In this document: positions 45,599 through 56,652 of the stretch, piece by piece
Layout of the letters: each line of letters begins with the position of its first letter
Numbering within the stretch: the stretch's first letter is position 1
NCBI GenBank assembly: GCA_019918135.1
Contig: WBZZ01002164.1
Span: 385,001 to 449,000 of the forward strand
DNA length: 64,000 bases
Source of the DNA: Paulinella micropora
Lineage: Eukaryota > Cercozoa > Imbricatea > Euglyphida > Paulinellidae
Direction of reading: 5' to 3'
Notes under the pieces: generated by a model
What the model saw: only the letters and a program-made list of their open reading frames with translations
Told to the model about the DNA's origin: nothing
The model's database searches: none
Translations under genes and position numbers: made by a program

Positions 45599-47849
45599 GG
45601 ACAAAGGAAAATCCCCTTGGGAATTGCTTATGGGCCGAAAACCTGTGCAATCGTTCGTGCAACCTTTCGGATGCCTCGCCTGGGTGAAAATGGAAACGAC
45701 GAAAGCACAGCCTGTCGCCGTGCCAGGTACTCTCATTGGCTACAACATATTTCGTCGAGTCTATAAAATCCTCATTCACGACACCAAACAGACAGCCACA
45801 GTAGGAAAACGTAATGTTCGTTTCGATACAATGACTCGTGGCTACACATGCAAAATACCTGCACGACCTTGGCAACCACTACTAGTGTCGCACAACATAA
45901 CATCCTCCACCTCGCCTCCTACCACTAGCATACCATCTACCCAGTCAGTCCAGTGGAAAAACGAGGACCAACTGCCACAATTTCAGGACTCCAACACACC
46001 CAGTGGCTGGTGGCCAACAAACCAACTGCCACATTCCTCACAAAACACACTCGACACACTGGACGATGACACGACAACCCCACACACCACCAAGGCCACT
46101 TCAAGTCTTTACGTGCAACCAAGCCCATATTTTGGCTCACTCCATCCCCCACCAAATGCATTTGCTCCCACTCCAGCAACAACGGTTGCACAAGAGAAAA
46201 AGACGAACACAGCACCTCGGCAAACGACACAACACAACAGAGCAACATCAAACCCAGCCCAACACTCCTCATCTGCACCACAATTCCCTCTACCAGATAG
46301 ATGGAGTAGTAACAAGGGCATACCAAAAACATGGGATGGTGCTGCAATAACTTCAACAAACATAGTTGCTGGGCCCATGCTTAGGAAACAAACACCAGCA
46401 AACCACCCCACTCATACCGCACACATTATTGTTGCTCATGAGTTTGAGGAGGAGGAAGAGGAGGCCTTAGGACAGGACAGCTATTGTTTGTTCACAAGAG
46501 TGTTACATATCCCACAGAAAACCATAAAGTCACACCCTCAGGTACATGCTGCTCAACTAGCCGAGTTACAAGGTTTGTTCGAATGCAAAGCACTGCAATG
46601 GGTACCTCGAGCCGCAGCAATAACAGCGAATGTACCTCCTGTCCATACAACATTTGTTGATGCCATAAAGACAGATGAGTCTACAGGTCAGGAGAAATAC
46701 AAATCGCGACTAGTAGCTTTAGGAAATAGGATGAAAGAATACATTCATTACAATCCATATGAATGCTCTTACCCCACCGCCCAACCAATGTTTCTTTTGC
46801 TACTAGTATCTTATGCTGCATTCAATGACCTCATGATCTCTCACCTCGACTTTTCACAAGCCTATTCCCATGCAGATATGAAGGACATTGCCTTCGCCTT
46901 TCCGCCTAAGGGGTACGAAAACAAAAGCGACCCTTCAATGATTCTATTGTTGAAGAAAGCACTGTACGGAACCCCCCAGGCAGGGCGAAGGTGGTTTGAC
47001 GTGTCTACTAATGTGAGAAGTATAGGATATAAACAGTCAACATTAGACCCATGCATTTTCTTCCTACCTTCAGTCACAGGCAGACAGAAACTACCCCCCT
47101 ATCTACTCCTTCGCACTGATGACTTGCTCGTGTTTCATAATACCAAAGACGAGCACAATGCCCTGTTCACCAAACTGAAACATTCATTTAGAGTGAAGGA
47201 CCTAGGACAAGTCAAAACATTTTGTGGCTTGCGGTTTGTTAGGACTTCAGAGGGCATAGTCATACATCAACATGAATACATTAAGGGCATGCTTAGGGAT
47301 TTCAACTTCCAAGAAGCCAAGCCAGTCGCTACCCCTACAGCGACGACTGACCCTCCCCCAGCCAGCAAAGAAGCTATGCTTCGGCGTTTCTCGCTCCCTC
47401 GCTTGCTTGGCGCCCTTCTCTGGCCTGCGACTCAGACTCAACCGGCCATCACCTACGCGGTCAACCACGCGGCGGTACTCGCATCAAAGAAGCCTGACAT
47501 GGCGTATTCAGCAATAGCTCGCATCCTCAGATTTCTGCGAACACCTAGAGGGATTTTCTTCCCATTTCGGACCCGCAGCTTCGAGCTTATATCGTATTCC
47601 GATGCCAACTTGGGCGCATGTGAGTACACGCGACGATCAAGAACCGGCCAACTGCACATGACGACTGGGCCCATCGCATGGAGTTCGAAGCGCCAACCCA
47701 CAGTCGCACTATCGACTCAGGATGCTGAAACGATCACCAACTCAACGACATGCCGAACAGCAATCGCGATATTGCATATGTGCAAGGACGTTGGAATTCC
47801 GTTGCCGACGCCATCAACTATCAATAACGACAACCGGGGGCGGTCCTGA
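45573..47849 (+). pseudogene. Ty1/copia ORF3: integrase C-terminus, reverse transcriptase, most of RNase H
   Basis: Continues integrase from GKSPWELLMGRKP and FVQPFGCLAWVKM, with 26 bases of overlap with ORF2 in the +1 frame. A Pro/Thr/Gln-rich linker follows, then reverse transcriptase: FVDAIKTDESTGQEKYKSRL, LDFSQAYSHADM, KKALYGTPQAGRRW and the catalytic box LRTDDLLVFH (nt about 47,108-47,134) in which Tyr is replaced by Arg. RNase H follows with YSDANLGACEYTRRS and STQDAETI. The frame breaks at a run of five G (47,836-47,840) inside DNRG; one missing base there would restore the frame to 47,864. Because of this break the copy is probably not autonomous. Confidence 0.85.
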
Positions 47850-48073
47850 ACGCAACGAACGGCATGGCCACTGATCGCACACGCCACTTAGCACTCAAAC
47901 ACCATTACGTGGTAGAACGAGTACGGGCTGGCGAAGTGATCGTACGACACGTTTCGACGAAGGACAATCTGGCGGACATGCTGACGAAGTCACTACCGAC
48001 GCCACGTTTCTTGGAACTAGTCGCACAGTTTACGGTGTTGCTCAAGGACGCTTTACCGCAGTTTGAGGTTTAA
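47850..48073 (+). pseudogene. RNase H C-terminus of the Ty1/copia element
   Basis: Reading in a different frame from ORF3: NATNGMATDRTRHLALKHHY, then RHVSTKDNLADMLTKSLPTP, the standard copia RNase H end, stopping at 48,071-48,073. Matches in position the SSSNGMGSPRARHLDLCHHY segment of the second element. Confidence 0.85.
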
Positions 48074-48302
48074 TGCCTCTAGCTTTTACAGACACTTAGG
48101 ATGAATTTATTCAACAGACTTGCTACACCGCTGCAAGGACCTGCATCCTTTGATGCTTACGAATTATTTTTTTTCATTTTTAGTGTTAATGCAACATTAA
48201 CATGTATCATACTTCATCATCATGAATCGCTAGTTTACATATAGTTTCATATGGCCAATCATGTTAGTAACTTAAAGATAATATACATATACATATATGT
48301 TA

Positions 48303-48315
48303 TGCAGAGGGGGAG
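48303..48315 (+). promoter_or_regulatory. Polypurine tract
   Basis: GAGGGGGAGA directly precedes the 3' LTR and is the expected plus-strand primer. Confidence 0.75.
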
Positions 48316-48714
48316 AGTAAGCAATAATATTTACTAAACATATTGTTACCTTTTATGGTCAATTTCACGACATAACATTTATATTTGACCGGATCATATT
48401 CATTACCATTTTCATATTTCGTATCATAATTATTATTCGTTACGTTGATATTACCGTTATTCACAATTAGTTGCCAGTTAGTATAGATTGGCCCATACTG
48501 AATCATCACTTGAATTTCTGACCACAAGATCAGTATATAAATTTGTGGTATTTATTTCACTATAAATTTATGGTAAATTACTAGATTGAGTTTCAGTCAT
48601 TGGTTTCTAACCATTGATTAAATTCATTATTGTTCCTTCAACCTTTGATCAAAGTGCCTCAGCGCAAACGATTATTCAAGTATCCGGAGACTAATGTCTA
48701 CTAGTGTACTTACT
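48316..48714 (+). repeat. 3' LTR of the intact-ended Ty1/copia element
   Basis: 399 bp, same AGTAAG...CTTACT ends. Its internal ATG opens a chimeric frame into flanking DNA (48,694-49,155) that has no meaning as a gene. Confidence 0.95.
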
Positions 48715-48719
48715 ATTGG

Positions 48720-48737
48720 AACCGACATTGTGTTACG
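48720..48737. repeat. Introner-like palindrome, copy F, right part
   Basis: AACCGACATTGTGTTACG completes the palindrome started at 40,333 once one copy of the ATTGG duplication and the retrotransposon are removed. Confidence 0.85.
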
Positions 48738-50550
48738 GAAAAAGGAAAAAGGGGCTGACCGTAGCAAAATCGTCCTCTTTCCAGTGATGCATGGCCGCCT
48801 TCTGACTGATGCTGCCCACGGCATGGGCATCCAGCTTGGTCAAGTTGACGTACACAAGGCAAGACTTGAAGCACAAAAGCGGGTGAGCCAATTTGGGGTC
48901 TGTAGCCAGAGCCTCCTTGAGTGCGGCGATTCCAAGGTTTCCTCCAAGCACCAAGTAGTAGACATCTTGGTGCTTCGCGTTCGAGTAAGTCCTCTTGACT
49001 TCGTCCGTAGGCCAAGCCAACTGAGTGTTCTGCGTGACCTTGCGCTCAGGGATGAGACCAGCGGTGGCCTCCTGGAACTGTTGAATAGTGGAGAATTGCG
49101 TGTAATTCAACGGGTCATTCCAGAACGGTTAAACAAACTTGTCCTCGTCGATTAACCCAATACTTTGTTTGCCTTTGGCCGTCAACATCACTGGATAAAC
49201 ATAAGCAGGCGGCAGGTTCTCGAAACGGTTTTCTTTGATTTTGCCCACAAGGCTTTTGACTTGGTTGGAGTTCAGCGGTCGAGTCTGCCAAGCCGGACTT
49301 GCTCTGAAAAGACGCTTGTAGACGATCTCGAACTTTGCAACCTCGTGGTTCATGCGAATTCTGAGATGCGTTTTCTCCAATTCGGTGAGGGATTCACCCT
49401 GCTTGCGCTCAGACTGGATGGTCTTCTGTTGGATATTCACAGCTATTGTATCTCGGTTGTCGCGTTCGTCAGCATGGGACACAAAAGATCTTGCACGTGA
49501 ATTTGAAGTCTGCAGCCTCTTCCTGGTTGTTTTGTTTGCAGGGTCACCTCCCTTGCCAGATCTTTTGCGCTTCAAGCGAGTTTTTTTTTCCTTGCCTTTT
49601 TCCCCTTCTTGTTCCTCCAACGGTGCAGAAGGTTTTTGTTCCTCGCCTTGTCACAAGTTCCCCCTCTTGTTCCTCTGCCTTATCATGTTCCTCTTCTTGT
49701 TGCTCAGTCGGTTTGCCCTCTTCTTCAACGCTCTCTTCGTCGGCTTCTTCTAAATCTTCCTGTTCAACTTCCGTGCTTGTTTGCTTACTTTTGGTGTCGG
49801 CTGCCTGGTCGTGAACAACAGGAGTTTCTTGCGTGTCTTCGTTTTCGCCAATAATAATCATGGGAACAGGTGCAGTGTTGCTGCCCAGGACAAGAGAAGA
49901 AGGGGACTGGGCCCTATTTGCTGTCGGTGAAGCAACCACCTTGGTTTGGTTCGAAGGGGATCCAACAAATGTCTGAGTTATACTGGGATTTTTCGGCGAT
50001 GATGCTGCGCAACTCGTTGAACTGGAGCGTGACAGGCTCGAAGTAGACGCGCCTGCACTTGAGGAACTGCTTGTTGAGGGTTTCGTTCCCATTTCTTCCG
50101 TCACCCACGAGAAAACGCCAGTAGGAATAAGGTCTTCCGTTGCCTTCCCTTTTTTTGTGATGCCAGAAACAATTAGGAGAATTTTTTGAGGAAACGGATT
50201 TGTCAGATTCTTTTCGATGGCCTTTTTGTACAAGAAATTTGTCTTGTCTTTGTTCCTAACCAAACAGACATCTTGTTCCAGTTATCTGACGGATTTTTGG
50301 AACCAAGTTGTGTTCCAGACAAAATGACGAGGGACAAAAAACGAATCGAATTGTGTGATGGTACCATGGCATACGGAACCCTTTCCCAGGCGGGGTCTTG
50401 AAACCATCATTAACCTTGAAGGAATTGAGCATGTTGTAGAACTGATCGGCAAGCATGGCAGAGTCAACGCCCACTTCTTGATATTCTTGAAGGTTCAATT
50501 GCCACAGAACCGAGAAGCAAGTAAGCATCTGCCGAAAAAAAAACTTGTGT
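48733..50550 (-). pseudogene. 5' half of the split gene, ParB-like segment
   Basis: Exons on the minus strand: about 50,525 to 50,340 (VDSAMLADQFYNMLNSF) and 50,252 to about 48,760. The long exon begins NKDKTNFLYKKAIEKNL, has a Ser-rich then very acidic low-complexity middle and a Lys/Arg-rich stretch, then a region with LNSNQVKSLVGKIKENRFEN, LPPAYVYPV and, after a gap, VYYLVLGGNLGIAALKEALA. This resembles the ParB/sulfiredoxin fold (GNHR-like loop followed by an A-x-KE helix), but the Arg/His of the loop are missing. Two defects are seen: a frameshift at a poly-T run near 49,585 (frames 50,263-49,544 and 49,620-49,129) and a TAA at 49,129-49,131 inside an otherwise continuous frame. Together with 36,847-40,152 it would form one gene interrupted by the retrotransposon. 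Family call is tentative. Confidence 0.4.
50261..50316. repeat. Introner-like palindrome, copy G, intronic
   Basis: CATCTTGTTCCA, GTTATCTGACGGATTTTTGG, AACCAAGTTGTGTTCC. Lies between the minus-strand exons at 50,340 and 50,252; the acceptor is TTTGGTTAG. Confidence 0.85.
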
Positions 50551-50616
50551 TTTTTAAATTTATGAAATGATGAAGTAATTGAGGTCGATAAACACAGCAA
50601 GGAAAAGAAATTTTTT

Positions 50617-50668
50617 ACACAACTATGTTCCGGAAATCCTACAGATAAGTAGAACAACATTGTGTTGA
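50617..50668. repeat. Introner-like palindrome, copy H, intronic
   Basis: ACACAACTATGTTCCGGAAATCC, TACAGATAAGTAGAACAACATTGTGTTGA. On the minus strand it lies upstream of the acceptor TTTTTCGGCAG that opens the exon at about 50,525. Confidence 0.8.
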
Positions 50669-51210
50669 TGAAAATGTAAACACTTCAACAAATTTCAAAG
50701 TAAAAACGACAAAAGAAAATGTTGTGTTGCTTCCTCCATACATCCTTCCCATCAAAACTTACAAAAACAAGCATCACAACATGAAGAAATCAGACCAGAA
50801 TCAGCTCGAGATTAACATCCTTTACGCACAGAGAATGCGATTTCTGCACGGAAGCGACAAAATCTTTCCATGAGAACTTGTACCTGTCATGAACCAAGGG
50901 GAAAACGAATGAAAAAAAGCATCAAAGCAACAACACTTCTAAACACAAAAACTTCCGACGGCAGCAAAATGCACGAAAAAAAAATGTGTTTTGTGAAAAA
51001 AAGAAGAATTAGGTGGGAACCACTCTCCTTCGTGCTTGAGAACGACATGTTGGTCCTCGGGATCTTGCAGTGCTTGTTTGTGAAGGAAATTCTTTTCTTC
51101 CCAGGAGGAAAAACATCATTTTCGGCACAGTCTCTGGTTTACGTGGGGGATAGAAACCGATCGTCATAGTGCAAAGGGTCGCTTGGCTGTAGTCTTGAGA
51201 CGGATCATCC

Positions 51211-51265
51211 TAACACAACATCGGTTCTACTTATCTGTAGGATTCCTGGAACGAAGTTGTGTTAC
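51211..51265. repeat. Introner-like palindrome, copy I
   Basis: TAACACAACATCGGTTC, TACTTATCTGTAGGATTCC, TGGAACGAAGTTGTGTTAC. Complete nested arms. Flanking exons not identified. Confidence 0.8.
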
Positions 51266-51384
51266 CTCTGCTTGGAGTGTCCCTGTTCCGGTGGGCCCTT
51301 TGCTGCGTGCAGCACGTGATGTCCCGACACCTATACCCCTCGGGGTGGGCTTTCTCCCCCTTCCCGGAGCACCTCTCGTCTTGC

Positions 51385-51920
51385 TGTTATCATCATAATT
51401 ACATATAATGATATTTCTTCGGATATCCCTACAAGTTATACTAGTTTACATTAGTAAAAGAAAAAATAAAATCATTTCCCTTCAAGTTTGAAGTCAAATC
51501 ATTTTATTCAAGTTGAATTATATTCATTTGTTTTGTTCAAATTTACCGTTATTTACAGTAACGACCGGCAATAATGTTTTCCATATCATTTCCCATATTT
51601 TACCATTTATCACTGTCAACTGCAATACTGTCACTTAACAATATTTAACGAATCTACCGGACTGATTTTCCAGTAACATCTTCCCTCATAACACCTTATT
51701 CATGGGACGATTTACCTTACCATATGATTGTACGACAGTGCGATCCGTGTAATATAAAGGTTATACACTACGTATCTAAGCGCGCGATAGGCACGCGTTT
51801 GTCGCACAGCAATCACATGAAAGTCAGATCGGTTTCTGTACCTTGTCGAGATCACAAATTAAACATACTGTTCAGGTACCTGATATACTTTGAAGCCGGG
51901 ATGAGGGATTATCAAGTCTT
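51385..51920 (+). repeat. 5' LTR of the inverted element, 3' end deleted
   Basis: Starts TGTTATCATC and follows the 33-kb LTR through GGTACCTGATATACTTTG. Its last ~60 bases, the primer-binding site and the gag start are missing; the sequence passes from GAGGGATTATCAAG directly into gag (GTCCCTCACCTCCC). Confidence 0.85.
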
Positions 51921-53332
51921 AAGGTCCCTCACCTCCCTCCCCACGTCACTAAGTCGATAGAACACGCCTATGACTTTTTTTTGTGGTCCGCCCTTCAATT
52001 CTGCGAAGGAGTAGATCCGCGCTTGCTGATATTTCTGCGCGATCCTGCTTCGCCTCTGACAACTGCTGAAATGAAACTGATGATCACCCCAGGTCCAAGC
52101 CCTGCACTGCCTGCTGCTGACCCTGATGCTGACATGAGACTGGCTCTGTTTGCTTTACCTGCTGACCCCACTTTTGTGCCATTGAAAACTGTTTTCCTCC
52201 CCTCTTGTCCTTGAAACTGAAAGTAAAGACAAGATCAATAATCTTCGAATCTGTTTCGAACCACTCTGCTCTAGTTGCCATCCGATCCGCTGGTAGGGAA
52301 CCACATCAAATGTGGCACGCCCTCATCAACGAATTTGGGCAACTAGGAACTATAAACACTGCTCAACTTCAAGCTCACCATGTCGCAGACTAACTGCGAC
52401 CTGCAGAGGATGTTGAGACGTGGCTTAATAAGTTCAAGTGGCGACTAGAAAAATTTTCGGAAATTCAACATTTTGACGAAGGTTACAAATGTAACGAACT
52501 TCTCATAAAGCTGAATAAAGCAACTAATTGTAAGCTCGGGGAAAAAGCCAATGTCTGCCATTACACCCCGCTTAACGATGTAGATCGACCCACATTCCGC
52601 GAGCTTTGCACGTACATAAAATCGCTAGTTCAGTCGGACAAACTAACTAACGACATAGGCAAACTATCAATTAATGATAAACTCTACAAATCACCGTTAT
52701 TTTACGCTCGTGACACACGTCCCGAACGTAAAATACTCCTGAAATGCCATTCATGTCGAGGTTCTCATACAGTAAAAGATTGCCAGAATAAGTGCGTCCC
52801 GCTACCCCCTCCGCAAAAGTCTTGCGCTCAATACCCGTGGCACCGCCAGTATGATTGCCCAATTCGGAGGGAAATTTACGGAAGTGCAAGAAGTCGCTCG
52901 CGTTCTCGTAGTCCACGTCGCTCTCCCAGTCCGGGAAACAATTGGCACAATTCCCGGAACCAGCAACGAGGACGATCACCTAACCCCCACCGGGTCCACT
53001 TCGCACCTGAAGTACAGAACATAGAAAGAGACGACTATGACGAAGACGTAGTAGATGACTATGATGATGGATGGTGTGGAATGATGCGTGATGTTGACGA
53101 TGAAGAGAACGCACAAGAGTCACAATGGGAGTCCGCTCACACGGAAACTGAGCTGGCCGAAATAAAATTTCGACTTCAGTTCGCGTCCGTCGAGCGCCTA
53201 CCGGAGGACACCATGCCGGGGGCAACATTATCACACTCTGTCCCCCCCGCCATGCCTGCTTCTCATCCATCAACCGCCTCAGCAAGAGTTCATACTACAG
53301 GCCCAACGCGACAGTCACCGTTGAGGAAGTAG
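51920..53332 (+). pseudogene. Gag of the inverted Ty1/copia element
   Basis: Several frames together parallel the gag at 33.6-35.0 kb: VPHLPTSLSR-like start, PSPALPAADPDADMRLALFA, FESVSNHSALVAIRSAGREP, then a zinc knuckle CHSCRGSHTVKDC (C-x2-C-x3-H-x4-C) and RSRSRSRSPRRSPSPG near 52,885-52,935, then an acidic region and LSHSVPPAMPAS. The start codon is deleted and the frame is interrupted by stops (for example TAA at 52,391-52,393). Confidence 0.75.
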
Positions 53333-53400
53333 CACAAACAGCTGCGGCGGCAGAACACCCTCATAGACCCCCTAGCACTACGTCCGAACCCAGTGGTTTT

Positions 53401-54267
53401 ATGCACCCACCCACTGAATTTGATCCGCTTTACAAAGGCGAAGACCCGCTTCCACGGGCCTTCGGCGTCGTAAATCCGCATCAAGATTTCATCAACACTC
53501 CGGGTAATAGACCGGCGGACATACCATGGGAAAGCTTAACTAGAGCTCAACAATTGGACGAAAACGACTTCCAAACGAAGTTAAACGTTTTCGTTTATAT
53601 TCAAAAGCTCTATAGGCAATTTGGGGAACCACAAGGGTATCCAGTGCCACCTCTCCACTGGCCTCCAATGTGGAGAGTTGATGCACCGAAATCCTATTGC
53701 TTCCCAAGGGAAGATCCGTGGTATCCCAACGGAAAGCTCATAAGTTTAAAACCCAAACTTGAGTGGCTCACAGAGGAGATGATCAAACCACTCAACCGCT
53801 CAGGAAAACCCATACCAGGTGACCCCTGGCACAGACCAAAAACAAGATATGGAAAGGAACTTCCAGCAACACTTCGATCACCCGAAGCGTTACTTGAAAC
53901 ATCAGACTCCCATCCTGTTTTTCCTGATGCACCTGCTTTTTGGGCCGGCGATGTTCAGATTGCATTCAACCATGCTAAGCTAGTTGAAATGGACTACTGG
54001 TCATACCGGTTACGTTTCAACATCTTACCCGCTGGTTGGCAAAGCAAGCCAAATATTTGCAATTTATGCGTGCTATATCACGATAATGGCATGATATCTA
54101 TTGGCTTACCTTCATCTCCACCTCGCCCCCCAACCTTCCGTGAACACTGCGACAGACAGCACAAACACGAACATAAACTGTCTAGCTGCAGTGGCTGTCG
54201 ATGGGTAAAGTACTACAATCTTTCTTGTCAAAAGAATGATTGGGCAGCACATTACCGATTCTGCTAG
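53401..54267 (+). pseudogene. Accessory region with degenerate MYND-like finger
   Basis: 288-codon frame matching the N-terminal part of ORF2 of the 40-48 kb element in the same order: DIPWESLTRAQQLDENDF, YPVPPLHWPPMW, YCFPREDPWYP, YWSYRLRFNILPAGW and a Cys/His cluster. The cluster reads NICNLC, then after ~37 residues CSGCRWVKYYNLSCQKNDW and H-x3-C. Compared with MYND fingers one Cys is Tyr and the first loop is longer. The frame stops at 54,265-54,267 directly after the last Cys. Confidence 0.75.
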
Positions 54268-54329
54268 TTCGTGCGCACACCAGCGAACGCACACCTAAAG
54301 ACACAAACAGCAAAAGATGTATTGCATAG

Positions 54330-55690
54330 TTGCAGGATAGGCAGTGTCAATTACCGCTTCGCTTATTCGCCTATCAACGCTTAATGCGTTACGAAATTAT
54401 TCCCACAGGGGAACAATCTCTGCGAATAGCTGCGAAACGGCCGCTGTCCATAGAGGGAGAAGCCATCCGCGCAATGTTCCGGCGCTTGGCTGGATTCCCA
54501 ACCTATGATCCAGTCAAAGGAAATAGGATCCTCATACAAGGAAACATAGATCTCAATGAGCGTCTCAGACAAGATCCTTACCGCCAAATCAAGCCATTCA
54601 CGATGGTCTCCATTGACCCGTTGCAACAGTCAGTGGTCAACCCTCCACCAACAGTCAACAACAGTCCATGTCTGCTCGGCTCTGCACCGACCATTCACAC
54701 TGTTTTTGACTCTGGTACAAACAGAACAATCGTCCACCCAAAATCGACGATTGGTCACGTGACCACCGGACCCACTGCACACTTGTCCGGAATTTCTCCG
54801 GAAACAATTCAGATCAGTAAAAAGGCAACATACCACTGGGAGACAGTGCCGGGAGAAGGTTCAGCAACCAGCTTTCTCCTCCCTGACTCTCTCATAGCCG
54901 ACAGCACGCCTTACTCACTGGTCTCACCAGGAATCCTAGACAACAAGCATGGATACGCAACAATCTTCCAAAACAATCAAGCAATAGTTCTACACCACGC
55001 AATCAACATAGACCCGAGCTTGATTAAGATTAGAGGAAGAATTTTGCCCAACTTGCTGTATAGATCAGACACAAGAACTGACACACCACTTGACCCCAAC
55101 AGACGATTCTTCCCATCATCAAACAACAACACAGACGTTGAGGTCAATTTCAGTGTCAACAGAAAAACAACAAAGGCACCACTCACAGCAATAGAGGCAC
55201 AGAGGCTCAGTGGCCATGGCATGGCAAAGGCCATGAAGCAAGTAGCTGCTGCATTAGGCAGAACTATTAAAGATCCCCTTTGGGAACAGAAACTTGCTCA
55301 CCTTTGTCATGCATGCAACATGAGCACTCCTCGCAAACTTCCTTTCTTCACAGGCCATGAACATCTTGACGAACAATTTCGTGTTTTTGAAGCAGTTTGC
55401 ATGAATTTCAAGGGTCCCAAGTATACAGTATCGTTGCAAGGCAACTACTATATACTTTTGATCCTTGAGACCAAAAGCAAATTCTCCTTCAAATTTGTCT
55501 TCCTTCAAGGAAGGCACAACTTTACCTCCCATGGGTGGTCAAGGTGCTTGCCTTCTTTGAGAGACAGACCGGCGTGAAGATTAAGCAAGTCAGGCTAGAT
55601 GGTGAGTTTATCTCAACTGCCCTTGTTGAACATTGCAACAACAAAGGAATTATTATGAAACACACCCCACCGGGTGAGCCTCGTCTTAAT
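54330..55690 (+). pseudogene. Protease and N-terminal integrase of the inverted element
   Basis: Protease with TVFDSGTNRTIVHPKS near 54,705 (DSG active site). Integrase zinc region with HGMAKAMKQVAAALG and LCHACNMSTPRKL, then core beginning VCMNFKGP. The frame ends at 55,577; a second frame continues with QTGVKIKQVRLDGEFIS up to PRLN near 55,690, where the sequence switches to the inverted LTR. The first D of the triad appears replaced by Asn (VCMNFKGP where NIDFSGP is usual). Confidence 0.8.
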
Positions 55691-56012
55691 GTACCTGAAC
55701 AGTATGTTTAATTTGTGGGAAGATGTTACTGGAAATCAGTCCGGTAGATTCGTTAAATATTGTTAAGTGACAGTATTGCAGTTGACAGTGATAGATGGTA
55801 AAATATGGGAAATGACATGGAAAACATTATTGCCGGTCGTTACTGTAAATAACGGTAAATTTGAACAAAACAAATGAATATAATTCAACTTGAATAAAAT
55901 GATTGACTTCAAACTTGAAGGGAAATGATTTTACCTTTTACTAATGTGTAACCTAGTATAACTTGTAGTGATATCCGAATAAATATTATTATATGTAATT
56001 ATGATGATAACA
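55691..56012 (-). repeat. Inverted 3' LTR portion
   Basis: Reverse complement of the LTR from TGTTATCATC to CAGGTAC, lacking about 165 bp in the middle. A purine tract (GGGGGAG, minus strand) lies just outside at 56,013-56,022, as expected upstream of a 3' LTR. Confidence 0.9.
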
Positions 56013-56652
56013 CTCCCCCGGACAATATATCCGCTATGAAAATATAATCATGAACATTTGCGGTGGCGGAGAGGCCAGTATGTGAGTATCATAGTTATGT
56101 GTAAATATGTTCATGCGGGGAAAGTAGAAATTGTCATGTGAGAAATTATCATTAATGTGCAAGAATAAATATGAGCAAAATTAATTATTACTCGAAAAAT
56201 TCTGACTTATGAGGATTGCGAAGCGCGAGAGCGCGATGTCGGATAAATTGTCCCAGATAGCATTACTTCCACTGAGGATCGTAGATTTTGGACATACAAA
56301 ATGTCAATTCTATGGATTGGCGACGGAGTCGCTACATTCATCAGTAAATTGAACAGCGGTGGGCGTTGGTTAAAAAAATTAGTAATTGTTATTTTGAAAC
56401 GCCCGCAATATCATTAAATAAGGCACGTTACTCTGCCTTCTTCGACTTTTTCCATTTGCGCTTCCTTGCGCGCACAACGTACGGACTGAGCGATGGACTG
56501 ATCGAGTCTGAGCGAAAAAGTCTAGCTGGTGCGTCTTCGTCTTCGGCCATGTGCGCGTCGAGGGGTACGGTGATCTGGTCGGTGAAGGTGCGATGGGCTG
56601 GCGCGGGCAGAGCTTTGGTAAACACGTCTGCTCTGTTTTCCGTGGTTTTTAC
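56013..56652 (-). other. 3' untranslated part of the inverted element
   Basis: Sequence between the RNase H end and the polypurine tract. AT-rich, no frame of note apart from possible RNase H C-terminal residues near 56,640. Confidence 0.5.

Larger units (their letters stand above)
40374..48714 (+). mobile_element. Full-length Ty1/copia retrotransposon inserted in an introner-like palindrome
   Basis: 8.34 kb, LTRs 40374-40769 and 48316-48714. ATTGG at 40369-40373 is repeated at 48715-48719 (5-bp target duplication). Order is Gag, accessory/MYND-like region, protease, integrase, reverse transcriptase, RNase H, which is the copia order. The LTRs differ by two substitutions and one 3-bp indel by eye, so insertion is recent. 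LTR ends are AGTAAG and CTTACT, not TG/CA. Coding is in three overlapping frames plus a broken RNase H end. It lies in an intron of the minus-strand gene, in the opposite orientation. Confidence 0.95.

Noticed and set aside
48694-49155. 153-codon plus-strand frame starting in the 3' LTR
   Set aside because: A chimera of LTR sequence and the antisense of the ParB-like exon.
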